NCBI GenBank assembly: GCA_019113025.1 | Contig: DXIF01000263.1 | Span: 1-50,775, forward strand | DNA from: Candidatus Anaerobiospirillum stercoravium | GTDB taxonomy: Bacteria > Pseudomonadota > Gammaproteobacteria > Enterobacterales > Succinivibrionaceae | DNA: 50,775 nt | Direction of reading: 5' to 3' | In this document: one piece after another, positions 8,794-16,417 of the stretch | How positions within the stretch are numbered: the stretch's first letter is position 1 | How the letters are laid out: each line of letters starts with the position of its first letter | Notes under the pieces: generated by a model | The model's input: the letters and a program-made list of their open reading frames with translations, nothing else | What the model was told of the DNA's origin: nothing | Database searches by the model: none | Made by a program: the position numbers and the translations under genes

Positions 8794-8879
8794 CGGCCGC
8801 AGGCGGAGGTTCGGCAGGTTTGAGTCTCACCTGGGCTCTGGGCTGGGGTGGCCTCAGTTTGGCCCCTTTTGGGGCCTAC

Positions 8880-8908
8880 TTGGCAGCGGGGGACGGGCGT
8901 CTTATAAT
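8880..8908 (+). promoter_or_regulatory. Sigma-70-type promoter of the thi operon
   Basis: TTGGCA (8880-8885) and a perfect TATAAT (8903-8908) are 17 bp apart. Transcription would begin near 8915, exactly at the 5' edge of the TPP riboswitch. Confidence 0.85.
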
Positions 8909-8913
8909 GACTG

Positions 8914-8996
8914 TGCTTGTCGGAGTGCCGCAAGGCTGAGATTGCGAAAGCAGAATCCGTCGTACCTGAAAAGAATAATCCCTGCGTAGGAAACAA
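8914..8996 (+). ncRNA. TPP riboswitch (THI element)
   Basis: Conserved thi-box segments are present in order: a 5' stem ending GCAAGGCTGAGA (8929-8942; CTGAGA is the pyrimidine-sensing loop), GTACCTGAA (8962-8970), AATAATCCCTGCGTAGGAA (8974-8992, pyrophosphate-binding helix). The aptamer is followed by thiC, the usual target. No strong terminator hairpin with a U-run lies directly after it and thiC starts 300 bases later, so the mode of control (translational, Rho-dependent or distal) cannot be read off the sequence. Confidence 0.93.
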
Positions 8997-9078
8997 GCTT
9001 AGGCTGAACAGCAACTAGACCATCACCGTCATAAGACCTCACCGGTCATCCCCGCGGGCGCAAAAGTCAAGTGCGTCT

Positions 9079-9148
9079 GCGCTCAGTGTCTTGCGCTCAG
9101 TGTCTTGCACTTAGTGCCTTGTGCTCAGTGCCTAGTGCCTAGTGTTTT
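9079..9148. repeat. 14-bp tandem repeat x5 between riboswitch and thiC
   Basis: GCGCTCAGTGTCTT at 9079 and exactly again at 9093, then GCACTTAGTGCCTT (9107), GTGCTCAGTGCCTA (9121) and GTGCCTAGTGTTTT (9135). It lies in the transcribed thi leader. The following 140 bases are pyrimidine-rich on the sense strand. Confidence 0.9.
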
Positions 9149-9300
9149 GTTGTCAGCTGCCCTTCTTGTGCTGCCCAGCATTTCATCTTCCCTTTCTTGG
9201 TAACGCGACAAGCCCGACCGCAGTGCTGCGGGCTCAGGCTCAATGTGTCGTGCCTGACGCGCGCACGGTGCAATAACCCTGTCTGGTGTGAGGATTGTCG

Positions 9301-11118
9301 ATGTTTACCACCTCTAAGCTCAGCTCAAGCTATGCTGCCCCTGAGGGCACCCCGGTTTCGGTCGGGAGCGCTTCCGCCCCCAGCCGTGCCGCTGCGCGCC
9401 CAAAGACGCGCTTGGTTACGGTTCAGATGACCCAAGGTCAGCATCAGCTTGCCATTCCTTATGTTCTAACCCAGCTGAGCAATGGCGACGCCATTTTGCG
9501 CTATTGCGTTGACACCCAAGACGCCCTCAATCAGGCAGCAGCAAGCCGCGTCCAGCAAGGCCCTGAGGCTAAAACCACCGCTGAGGTTACTACTGCGGTG
9601 CAACCGGCGCTGCGGGAGGGCTTTATTATTGCGCGTGGCGCGGCGCCTAAGACCCAGCTTGAGTATGCGCAAGCCGGCGTGATTACCCCGGAAATGGAGT
9701 ACGTCGCGCTGCGTGAGTCCGCTGCCAACTTAGAGTTTTTTGCTCCTAAGTCAGATTCAGTGGCCGCAGCCGCGCACGATAGCCACATGGGCGGCAAGTT
9801 TGCCGACGCCATCGAGCAGGGCATTTGCACCTATGATGCGGCTTTGGGGGTTGTGACCTTAAATGCCGACAAAATGGCGGTCACCCCAGAAATGGTGTGC
9901 GCTGAGGTAGCCGCAGGCCGGGCCGTCATCCCGGCTAATCATCATCACCCCGAGAGCGAGCCGATGATTATCGGCAAGCGCTTCTTGACCAAGGTCAATG
10001 CTAATATCGGCGCTTCAGCGGTGTCCTCGGACTTTTCTGAGGAAATTGGTAAGCTCAAGCTCGCCTTACGCTTTGGCGCGGACACGGTAATGGACTTGTC
10101 GACGGGACTGGATGATTTGGCGGGCTTGCGTTCGGCCATTATTCGCGCCTCGGCCGTGCCGATTGGCACGGTGCCGGTCTATGAGGCTTTAGATCGGGTC
10201 AAGGGTGATGCCAGTGCCATCACCTGGGAGGTGTTCCGTCAGGTCATTATCGACCAAGCAGAGCAAGGCGTGGACTACTTCACCATTCACGCGGGGCTAA
10301 CCAAAGACTTGCTGCCGTGTGCCGCGGCGCGCTTAATGGGCATTGTCTCGCGCGGTGGTGCCATCATGGCCTCGAATATGATGCTCACCGACAGCGAGAA
10401 CCTCGCCTACGCCCATTTTGATGAGCTGATGGCCATTTGCCGCAAGTACGATGTCGCCTTATCGCTCGGCGATGGCCTGCGTCCGGGCGCGGTCTATGAC
10501 GCCTGCGATGCGGCCCAATACGGTGAGCTTAAGAATATTGGCCAGCTGGCCGCGCGCTGCAAGGAGCACGGCGTGCAGTGCTTTATCGAAGGCCCGGGTC
10601 ACGTGCCCCTCGATCGGGTCGAAGAAAATCAGCGCTTAGAGGACGAGTATTGCCACGAGGCTCCGTTCTACACCCTAGGCCCATTAGTCTCAGATGTGGG
10701 CGCTGGTTTTGACCACATCACCTCCGCCATTGGCGGCACCAATATCGCGATGCATGGTACCTCGATGCTGTGCTATGTCACCCCATCAGAGCACTTAGCG
10801 CTGCCGACCCCTGAGGACGTGAAACAAGGCCTGATTTGCTACAAGCTCGCGGCCCACGCCGCGGATTTAGCCAAGAAGGTACCGCAGGCGATCAATATCG
10901 ACCATGCGATGAGCCGGGCCCGCGCTACCTTCCGCTGGCTTGACCAATTTGTGCTCAGCTTTGATGAGGAGCATGCCTACGATGTGTGGCGCGCACAAAT
11001 GGATGAGGAAAATTGCTCCCATAGCGCTGCTTACTGCTCAATGTGCGGTCCCCGTTTTTGCCCAATTCGCTTAAATCGCCGCCTGCAGGCTAAGTACGGC
11101 GCAACTAATGCCAAGTAG
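9301..11118 (+). CDS. thiC: Phosphomethylpyrimidine synthase (HMP-P synthase)
   Basis: ThiC is a radical-SAM-type [4Fe-4S] enzyme that rearranges 5-aminoimidazole ribotide into the pyrimidine half of thiamine. The 605-residue protein has the family core (GADTVMDLSTG, GTVPVYEA, DYFTIHAG, SRGGAIMA, SLGDGLRPG, FIEGPGHVPLD, LCYVTPSEHL) and the C-terminal cluster motif CSMCGPRFC (CX2CX4C). The N-terminal 80 residues are weakly conserved. The ATG at 9301 is chosen over the TTG at 9295 because GAGGA lies six bases upstream. It is the first gene under the TPP riboswitch. The stop region carries a weak 11-bp duplication (GCCAAGTAGCG / CCCAAGTGGCC). Confidence 0.97.
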   Translation: MFTTSKLSSSYAAPEGTPVSVGSASAPSRAAARPKTRLVTVQMTQGQHQLAIPYVLTQLSNGDAILRYCVDTQDALNQAAASRVQQGPEAKTTAEVTTAVQPALREGFIIARGAAPKTQLEYAQAGVITPEMEYVALRESAANLEFFAPKSDSVAAAAHDSHMGGKFADAIEQGICTYDAALGVVTLNADKMAVTPEMVCAEVAAGRAVIPANHHHPESEPMIIGKRFLTKVNANIGASAVSSDFSEEIGKLKLALRFGADTVMDLSTGLDDLAGLRSAIIRASAVPIGTVPVYEALDRVKGDASAITWEVFRQVIIDQAEQGVDYFTIHAGLTKDLLPCAAARLMGIVSRGGAIMASNMMLTDSENLAYAHFDELMAICRKYDVALSLGDGLRPGAVYDACDAAQYGELKNIGQLAARCKEHGVQCFIEGPGHVPLDRVEENQRLEDEYCHEAPFYTLGPLVSDVGAGFDHITSAIGGTNIAMHGTSMLCYVTPSEHLALPTPEDVKQGLICYKLAAHAADLAKKVPQAINIDHAMSRARATFRWLDQFVLSFDEEHAYDVWRAQMDEENCSHSAAYCSMCGPRFCPIRLNRRLQAKYGATNAK

Positions 11119-11175
11119 CGCCCAAGTGGCCCACAAAAAGCGTTAACGTCGGCGCGCGCCCCATGATGGCGCAGG

Positions 11176-11258
11176 ACGTGCTGGGATACGCCTGGGAGAC
11201 GTGCTGGGGAACGCGCAGGAAGATGCGCTGTGAGACGCGCCTGGGAACGTGCCCCGTG
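11176..11258. repeat. 12-bp tandem repeat x7 in the thiC-thiDE spacer
   Basis: Related units ACGTGCTGGGAT, ACGCCTGGGAG (11 bp), ACGTGCTGGGGA, ACGCGCAGGAAG, ATGCGCTGTGAG, ACGCGCCTGGGA and ACGTGCCCCGTG lie head to tail. The spacer between thiC and thiDE is about 280 bp, unusual inside an operon. Confidence 0.75.
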
Positions 11259-11396
11259 GCGTGTTGCCAGCGCGTGGTGGGAGCAGGGCGGGGTTTAGTG
11301 CTTGTGCTCAAATCAAGAGCCCGGTAATATCTAGGCTTAATTGATTCTGTTTAATTTTTGGGATGCACTAAGTCCACATGGTTCGAGGGGGATGAG

Positions 11397-13028
11397 ATGA
11401 CTGATTTTAACTTAGAGGCAACGACGACCGAAGCTACGGCCGAGCGGCCCTTGGTCTTGGTGATTGCCGGTTTAGATTCAGGCGGCGGCGCGGGCGTGAG
11501 CGCGGACATCATCACGGTGCATGATCACGGGGCTTGGGGCCTGCCGGTGGTCACTGCCTTAACTTGCCAGAGTTTAAATCGCGTGACCCGCATTCAGGTA
11601 ACTGATCTTGAGGTCTTCACTGAGAGCATGCACTTAGCCCTCAGTGATTGGAAGAGCAAGATTTGCGCAGTCAAGGTTGGCCTGATCACCGACCAAAAGA
11701 TTTTAGAGTGCGTCTTAAAGTTCTTAAACGGCCCCTTAAAGGGCGTGCCCGTGGTCTGGGATCCGGTCATTACTGCGACCGCGGGCAAGCTGGATAGCGC
11801 CGACATCAAGTCCAACTTAAAGCAGATCTTGGCGGTGACTACTGTCTTTACCCCTAATCTGCCTGAGGCCTTGGAACTTGCTGGCTGGGATGAGAGCGAG
11901 CTCTTTGCTAAGGGCGGCATCTACCATTTGTGCGAGTACTTTAGAAAGCTCGGGGCTCAGTCGGTGCTGTTAAAGGGCGGCCACAATATCGGCTCCTTGG
12001 ATGCGGTCGACTTCTTCCAAAGCAAGACTCATAGCTTTGCTTTGCACCATGAGCGCAAGGAGGGCCTGGGCGCCCACGGTGGCGGCTGCGCCTTATCCTC
12101 GGCCTTAGCCGCGCTCATTGCCTGTGGCTATGCCCTACATGACGCGGCGGTCTTAGCTAAGGCTTACGTGGCTCAAGGCATCTTTGAGTCCGAGGTCGAA
12201 CGAGACCACAAGCGTCCGCCGGTAGCGCACCACTGCATGCAGTATAACTTAAAGTACATGCCAACCATCTCTGAGGACAACTTCCCGAGCGCCTCGCTGC
12301 CATTTGCCCCATGCCCATTTAATCTTGGTCTCTACCCTGTGGTTGACAGTGCCGCTTGGGTTGAGCGCTTGCTCGCCTTAGGTGTGAAGACCATTCAGCT
12401 GCGCTTTAAGACTGAGGTTGTGGACGATGAGAGCAACGAGCAGCTGGTTGCCGAGATCAAGCGCGCCTGCTTCTTGGGTCGCAGCTATCGCGCGCGCGTC
12501 TTCATTGACGATCACTACAAGCTGGCCGCTAAGTACGGCGCATATGGTGTGCACTTGGGGCAAGAGGATCTGCGCAGCGCTGACCTCGAGTTTATTCGCG
12601 AGCAGGGCTTGCGCTTAGGCGTCTCGACCCATGGCATCTATGAGCTGTGCAAGGTCTTGACGCTGCAGCCTTCGTACATTGCGCTGGGCCACGTCTTCCC
12701 AACTCAAACCAAGCAAATGGCCTCCCAGCCGCAAGGTGTCGCCAAGATGGGGCTGCAAGCGCGCATGTTAAAGGGGTTAGTGCCAACCGTTGCCATTGGC
12801 GGAATCAAGCTGGATCGGGCCCAAGAGCTCTTGGACGCGGGCGTTGACTCTTTAGCGGTGGTCACTGCGATCACTCAGGCGCCAAATCCATTCACCGAGA
12901 CGCAGAAGTGGATTGCCATCTGCCGCACCGGCCCATCTGAGCTCTATGACGCTGCGGCTAAGGCCTGGCATGAGCGTCAAGATGAGCAGGACTTAACGAA
13001 GAAGACCTGCACCTGCTGCGGCAAGTAG
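11397..13028 (+). CDS. thiDE: Fused HMP(-P) kinase / thiamine-phosphate synthase (ThiD-ThiE)
   Basis: Residues about 15-285 are ThiD, which phosphorylates hydroxymethylpyrimidine phosphate to the diphosphate: GLDSGGGAGVSADI, VWDPVITATAG, TPNLPEA, LLKGGH and the anion-hole segment GAHGGGCALSSA. The usual HGTGC is GGGC here. Residues about 305-515 are ThiE, which joins the pyrimidine diphosphate to the thiazole phosphate: LYPVVDS, VKTIQLRFK, FIDDHYKLA, GVHLGQEDL, LGVSTH, ALGHVFPTQTKQM and VAIGGI. The fusion supplies two consecutive steps from one chain. ATG 11397 is chosen over 11358 for its GAGGGG six bases upstream. The protein ends in CTCCGK, a small Cys cluster not expected in either family. 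Confidence 0.95.
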   Translation: MTDFNLEATTTEATAERPLVLVIAGLDSGGGAGVSADIITVHDHGAWGLPVVTALTCQSLNRVTRIQVTDLEVFTESMHLALSDWKSKICAVKVGLITDQKILECVLKFLNGPLKGVPVVWDPVITATAGKLDSADIKSNLKQILAVTTVFTPNLPEALELAGWDESELFAKGGIYHLCEYFRKLGAQSVLLKGGHNIGSLDAVDFFQSKTHSFALHHERKEGLGAHGGGCALSSALAALIACGYALHDAAVLAKAYVAQGIFESEVERDHKRPPVAHHCMQYNLKYMPTISEDNFPSASLPFAPCPFNLGLYPVVDSAAWVERLLALGVKTIQLRFKTEVVDDESNEQLVAEIKRACFLGRSYRARVFIDDHYKLAAKYGAYGVHLGQEDLRSADLEFIREQGLRLGVSTHGIYELCKVLTLQPSYIALGHVFPTQTKQMASQPQGVAKMGLQARMLKGLVPTVAIGGIKLDRAQELLDAGVDSLAVVTAITQAPNPFTETQKWIAICRTGPSELYDAAAKAWHERQDEQDLTKKTCTCCGK

Positions 13029-13061
13029 AAGTTAGTGGGCGGCATCGTCCGCCTGATTCGG

Positions 13062-13084
13062 GCTCAGCGCCTGAGGCGCTGAGC
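13062..13084 (+). other. Perfect 10-bp hairpin in the thiDE-thiF spacer
   Basis: GCTCAGCGCC (13062-13071), triloop TGA, GGCGCTGAGC (13075-13084). There is no U-run after it. It could be an mRNA processing or stability element within the operon. Confidence 0.6.
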
Positions 13085-13208
13085 TCCGTGAGCCGTAGGC
13101 TTAGTCGCTTGCACCTTAGTGCAGCTTAAGCTTTACCACTGGTGGCTGAGCTGTTGCGCTGAGCAGCTGGGCTGAGTCTAGGGCTCACGGGGCAAGAGAG
13201 GATAGGTT

Positions 13209-13949
13209 ATGGAATTAGAGCGCTATCTGCGCCCCAATTTGCTGCCGCGCTATCAGGGGCAGCAAGAGCGCCTCTTGCGCGCTAAAGTGGGCTTGATTGG
13301 CGTCGGCGGCATGGGCGGCCTGTGTGCCTTGCTTTTGGGGACCGCGGGGGTCGGACAATTGCGCCTGGCCGACGGCGATGAGGTGGCACTGCACAATTTG
13401 CATCGCCAGCTGCTCTTTACCAATGAAGATGTGGGCAGCGCCAAGGCTCTGTGCGCCACCTCAGCCGTGCGCGCGCATGTGGATCCTGAGGTCACGGTAG
13501 TACCGTATCTGGGCTTGATTGGCCCGGATAATTTCGCCTCATGGGCGCAGGGCTTGGACGTGGTGATTGACGCGAGCGACGATGCTCAGAGCCGTCTTAC
13601 CGTCTCTGAGCTGTGCCTTGAGGCCCATGTGCCCCTAATGAGCGCCGCGGTCTCCGGCTATCAGGCGCTGTTCGCGCTCTTTGATTACGCCGATCCTGAT
13701 TTTGTTGCGCGCCACGGTTGTTATCGCTGCTTGACCGGCGGCGTGGCCATTGACACTAAGGTCGGCATTACGGGGCCGAGCGCGGCGTGCGCCTCGTCGT
13801 TGTGTGCCCATCAGGTCTTAGAGTGGCTGTTGGGCAGCCGTGAGCTGGTGGGCTCAGTGCTCTCCCTTGATTTAAGTCGCTACACCCTAACTCGGCTTGA
13901 GTTATGTGCCGACCCCCATTGTCCGGTATGCCGCGCGGGCGCTTGCTGA
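13209..13949 (+). CDS. thiF: ThiS adenylyltransferase
   Basis: ThiF is an E1-like enzyme that adenylates the C-terminal Gly of ThiS so that it can be loaded with sulfur. Visible features in 246 residues: glycine loop GVGGMGG (31-37), DGDEVALHNLHRQLLF (55-70, ATP and Mg binding), DASDD at 121-125, and zinc ligands CYRC (171/174) and CPVC (238/241). Length matches E. coli ThiF (about 250). It precedes thiS, thiG and thiH. Whether the ThiF-ThiS conjugate of E. coli forms here cannot be seen. The 180-bp gap before it contains a perfect hairpin. Confidence 0.95.
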   Translation: MELERYLRPNLLPRYQGQQERLLRAKVGLIGVGGMGGLCALLLGTAGVGQLRLADGDEVALHNLHRQLLFTNEDVGSAKALCATSAVRAHVDPEVTVVPYLGLIGPDNFASWAQGLDVVIDASDDAQSRLTVSELCLEAHVPLMSAAVSGYQALFALFDYADPDFVARHGCYRCLTGGVAIDTKVGITGPSAACASSLCAHQVLEWLLGSRELVGSVLSLDLSRYTLTRLELCADPHCPVCRAGAC

Positions 13950-14053
13950 TATGCGCTAACTGAGCGCGCGCTTTAGGCGCACGTTGGGGATTACTTTGGA
14001 CGCACGGTTGAGCGCGTCTTGGGGCGCGCGGCTAGGCGCAAGGAGTTTTTTGC

Positions 14054-14257
14054 ATGATTGAGGTTTCGCTCAATGGTCAGGCGCTGAGCGTCGCGCCCGG
14101 TACCAGCCTCGAGCAATTGTTACAACAGCACCACCCTCAGCTTCAGGGCGCAGCGGTGGCGGTTAATGGGGCGATTGTGCCTCGCAGTGAGTGGCCCCAC
14201 TATGAGTTGACTGCCGGGATGGCAGTTGATGTCTTTAGCTTGGTGGCAGGAGGTTAA
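14054..14257 (+). CDS. thiS: Sulfur carrier protein ThiS
   Basis: A 67-residue ubiquitin-like protein ending in the required Gly-Gly (LVAGG). ThiF adenylates this terminus, and it carries the thiocarboxylate sulfur to ThiG. It contains VNGAIVPRSEW, typical of ThiS. The start follows AAGGAG. The stop is two bases before the thiG GTG, and the thiG ribosome-binding site (AGGAGG) lies inside the last thiS codons, so translation is probably coupled. Confidence 0.95.
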   Translation: MIEVSLNGQALSVAPGTSLEQLLQQHHPQLQGAAVAVNGAIVPRSEWPHYELTAGMAVDVFSLVAGG

Positions 14258-14259
14258 AG

Positions 14260-15042
14260 GTGGATAAGTTAGTTTTAGCAGGTCAGGAATTTGATTCGCG
14301 CCTGATCGTCGGTACCGGCAAGTATGCTTCAGCTCAAGCCTTGATGGACTCGATTAAGGCCTCGGGCGCTCAGATTGCGACCATGGCGATGAAGCGCGTC
14401 GATACCGTGCATCAAACTGACGATATCGTGACCCCATTGCGTGAATTGGGCGTGACCTTTATGCCTAATACCTCAGGTGCGCGCGATGCCAAGGAGGCGA
14501 TTTTCGCGGCGCAATTAGCGCGCGAGGCCCTGGGCACCGACTGGATCAAGGTTGAGGTGCACCCTGACCAAAAGTATCTGTTACCAGATACCATCGAGAC
14601 CTACCAAGCGTGCAAGGAGCTGGTCGCCCAAGGCTTTAAGGTATTTGCTTATTGCCAAGCCGATCTGTGCCTGTGCAAGGCTTTAGAGGAGTTGGGCGTG
14701 GCCGCGGTCATGCCGCTGGGCAGCCCGATTGGCTCAGGGCAAGGTCTTGAGACCGAGCCGTTCTTAAAGCGCATCATTAAAGAGTGCTCCTGCCCAGTGA
14801 TTGTCGACGCCGGTATCGGCAGCCCCTCTGAGGCCGCCAAGTGCTTAGAGCTTGGGGCTGCTGCGGTCATGGTCAATACCGCTATCGCCGCTGCCGGTAA
14901 CCCAACCGTGATGTCCGAGGCCTTTAAGGCCGCTTGCATCGCCGGACGCTTAGGCTATGAAGCAGGACTTGCCACCAAGTACGACACCGCTCAGGCCACC
15001 TCCCCAATGGAGCAGTTCTTAGCCTCCCTAGGTCAGAAGTAG
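14260..15042 (+). CDS. thiG: Thiazole synthase
   Basis: ThiG condenses deoxyxylulose phosphate, ThiS thiocarboxylate and dehydroglycine into the thiazole phosphate carboxylate. The 260-residue TIM barrel has RLIVGTGKY, LMPNTSGA-like segment MPNTSGARDA, the Schiff-base Lys97 in WIKVEVH, VMPLGSPIGSGQG and VDAGIGSPSEA. It starts with GTG, supported by a perfect AGGAGG six bases upstream, overlapping the end of thiS. It forms a complex with ThiH in E. coli. Confidence 0.96.
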   Translation: MDKLVLAGQEFDSRLIVGTGKYASAQALMDSIKASGAQIATMAMKRVDTVHQTDDIVTPLRELGVTFMPNTSGARDAKEAIFAAQLAREALGTDWIKVEVHPDQKYLLPDTIETYQACKELVAQGFKVFAYCQADLCLCKALEELGVAAVMPLGSPIGSGQGLETEPFLKRIIKECSCPVIVDAGIGSPSEAAKCLELGAAAVMVNTAIAAAGNPTVMSEAFKAACIAGRLGYEAGLATKYDTAQATSPMEQFLASLGQK

Positions 15043-15064
15043 TACGGCCACCCGCGGCGCGGCG

Positions 15065-15121
15065 GCCCCGATATTGGGGCAGCCCCGCCTTGACGTCGGG
15101 ACGGGTTCGCCCCAGAGGGGC
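15065..15121 (+). other. GC-rich structured spacer between thiG and thiH
   Basis: Two short hairpins, GCCCC(65-69)/GGGGC(76-80) and GCCCC(15109-15113)-AGA-GGGGC(15117-15121), lie in a 137-bp spacer that is otherwise G/C runs. No U-run follows. It may set relative expression of thiG and thiH. Confidence 0.45.
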
Positions 15122-15179
15122 AGGCCGACCCGGCTCTGGGGGGCGGGCACGCCGCGGCATCTGACCGTTAGGAGTTGTT

Positions 15180-16301
15180 ATGAGTTTTTTTGATGAGATC
15201 AGCACGATCGATGTCGATAAGTTCAAGGACTTAGTTGAGGCGCAGACCGCGGCGCAAGTGGAGCGCGCGCTGAGCAAGACCGACCCCTTGACCATCGAGG
15301 ACTTTGCCGCTTTGATTTCGCCCGAGGCGGGCGCCCATTACTTAAAGGACATGGTGTTGCGCTCGATGCAGCTGACGCGCAAACGCTTTGGCCGCACCAT
15401 CAATATGTATGTGCCGCTGTACTTGACCAATCTGTGCACCAATAAGTGCGCTTATTGCGGCTTCTCGGCCATGAACAAGTTTGCCCGCACCGTCTTGACC
15501 TTGGATGAAATCAAGGAAGAGTGTGAGGCGATCCAAAAGCTGGGCTTCCAAAATATTCTCTTGGTCACAGGCGAGAGCTCGCGCCGCGGCGGCATGGACT
15601 ACTTCCGTCAGGTGCTGCCGATCGTAAAACCCTATGCCGCCTACCTGCAAATGGAAGTGCAGCCGTTGGATACTGAAGACTACGCTGAGCTTAAGACCTT
15701 AGGTTTGGATGCAGTCTCGGTCTACCAAGAGACCTATCACCCGGCCACCTATAAGGCGGTGCACCTAGCCGGTAAGAAGATGGACATGCGCTATCGCATG
15801 GAGACTCCCGAGCGCTTAGGTGCGGCGGGCATCGACAAGGTCGGTATTGGCGCTTTACTCGGGTTGTATGATTGGCGCGTGGACTGCTGTGCCTTGGCGC
15901 TGCACGTGCTCTATATGCGCGAGCATTACTGGAAGACTCGTTTGTCGGTTTCCTTCCCGCGCTTACGTCCGGCGGCCGGAGGCTATGAGCCGCACCTGCC
16001 GGTATCTGATGCGCAGTTAGTGCAGCTGATTGCGGCATGGCGCATCTTCGATCACGAGCTCGACCTCACTATCTCGACCCGTGAGAGCGCCAGCTTCCGT
16101 GACATGATTGCCCCATACGGCATCACCGCGATGTCAGCCCAGAGCTCGACGGAGCCGGGCGGTTACGCCCACAAGGGCAAGTATCTGGAGCAGTGGCACA
16201 TCAACGATGACCGCACGGTCGAAGAGGTAGTGCGTGCGTTGCAACTTGCGAACTTACAGCCGGTATTCCACGATGCCTCGACTACGTATTTAGCCTCGTA
16301 G
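15180..16301 (+). CDS. thiH: 2-iminoacetate synthase (tyrosine lyase)
   Basis: ThiH is a radical-SAM enzyme that cleaves tyrosine to dehydroglycine and p-cresol, giving ThiG its C-N unit. The [4Fe-4S] motif CX3CX2C is at Cys86, Cys90 and Cys93 (LCTNKCAYCGFS), followed by LLVTGES and MEVQPLDTEDY. Length (373) fits the family. Use of ThiH instead of the oxygen-dependent glycine oxidase ThiO suits an anaerobe or facultative anaerobe. Start supported by TTAGGAG upstream. It is the last gene of the thi operon, and its stop lies in a 10-bp triple repeat. Confidence 0.96.
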   Translation: MSFFDEISTIDVDKFKDLVEAQTAAQVERALSKTDPLTIEDFAALISPEAGAHYLKDMVLRSMQLTRKRFGRTINMYVPLYLTNLCTNKCAYCGFSAMNKFARTVLTLDEIKEECEAIQKLGFQNILLVTGESSRRGGMDYFRQVLPIVKPYAAYLQMEVQPLDTEDYAELKTLGLDAVSVYQETYHPATYKAVHLAGKKMDMRYRMETPERLGAAGIDKVGIGALLGLYDWRVDCCALALHVLYMREHYWKTRLSVSFPRLRPAAGGYEPHLPVSDAQLVQLIAAWRIFDHELDLTISTRESASFRDMIAPYGITAMSAQSSTEPGGYAHKGKYLEQWHINDDRTVEEVVRALQLANLQPVFHDASTTYLAS

Positions 16302-16323
16302 GACCTCTTAGGGCCGCGTAGGC
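16294..16323. repeat. 10-bp tandem repeat x3 over the thiH stop
   Basis: CCTCGTAGGA (16294), CCTCTTAGGG (16304), CCGCGTAGGC (16314). Each copy contains TAG; offsets 0, 10 and 20 close frames 0, 1 and 2 in turn. Confidence 0.85.
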
Positions 16324-16343
16324 TTGGGGGGAGCCCTCGCAAT

Positions 16344-16365
16344 GGGCCGCCCTTAAGGGCAGCCC
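16344..16365. terminator. Symmetric hairpin between convergent thiH and GGDEF genes
   Basis: Stem 16344-16352 / 16357-16365 (GGGC-GCCC arms with one mismatch) around TTAA. It is nearly palindromic, so it folds on either strand and could serve both convergent transcripts. It lacks a U-tract. Confidence 0.4.
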
Positions 16366-16417
16366 CTAAGTGCGCTCGCGCTTGGAGGCTGCGTTGCTCT
16401 TGGGGGGTCGCTCCGTT

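Noticed and set aside
9079-9148. CRISPR array
   Set aside because: Units are directly adjacent 14-mers with no spacers; no cas gene in the window.
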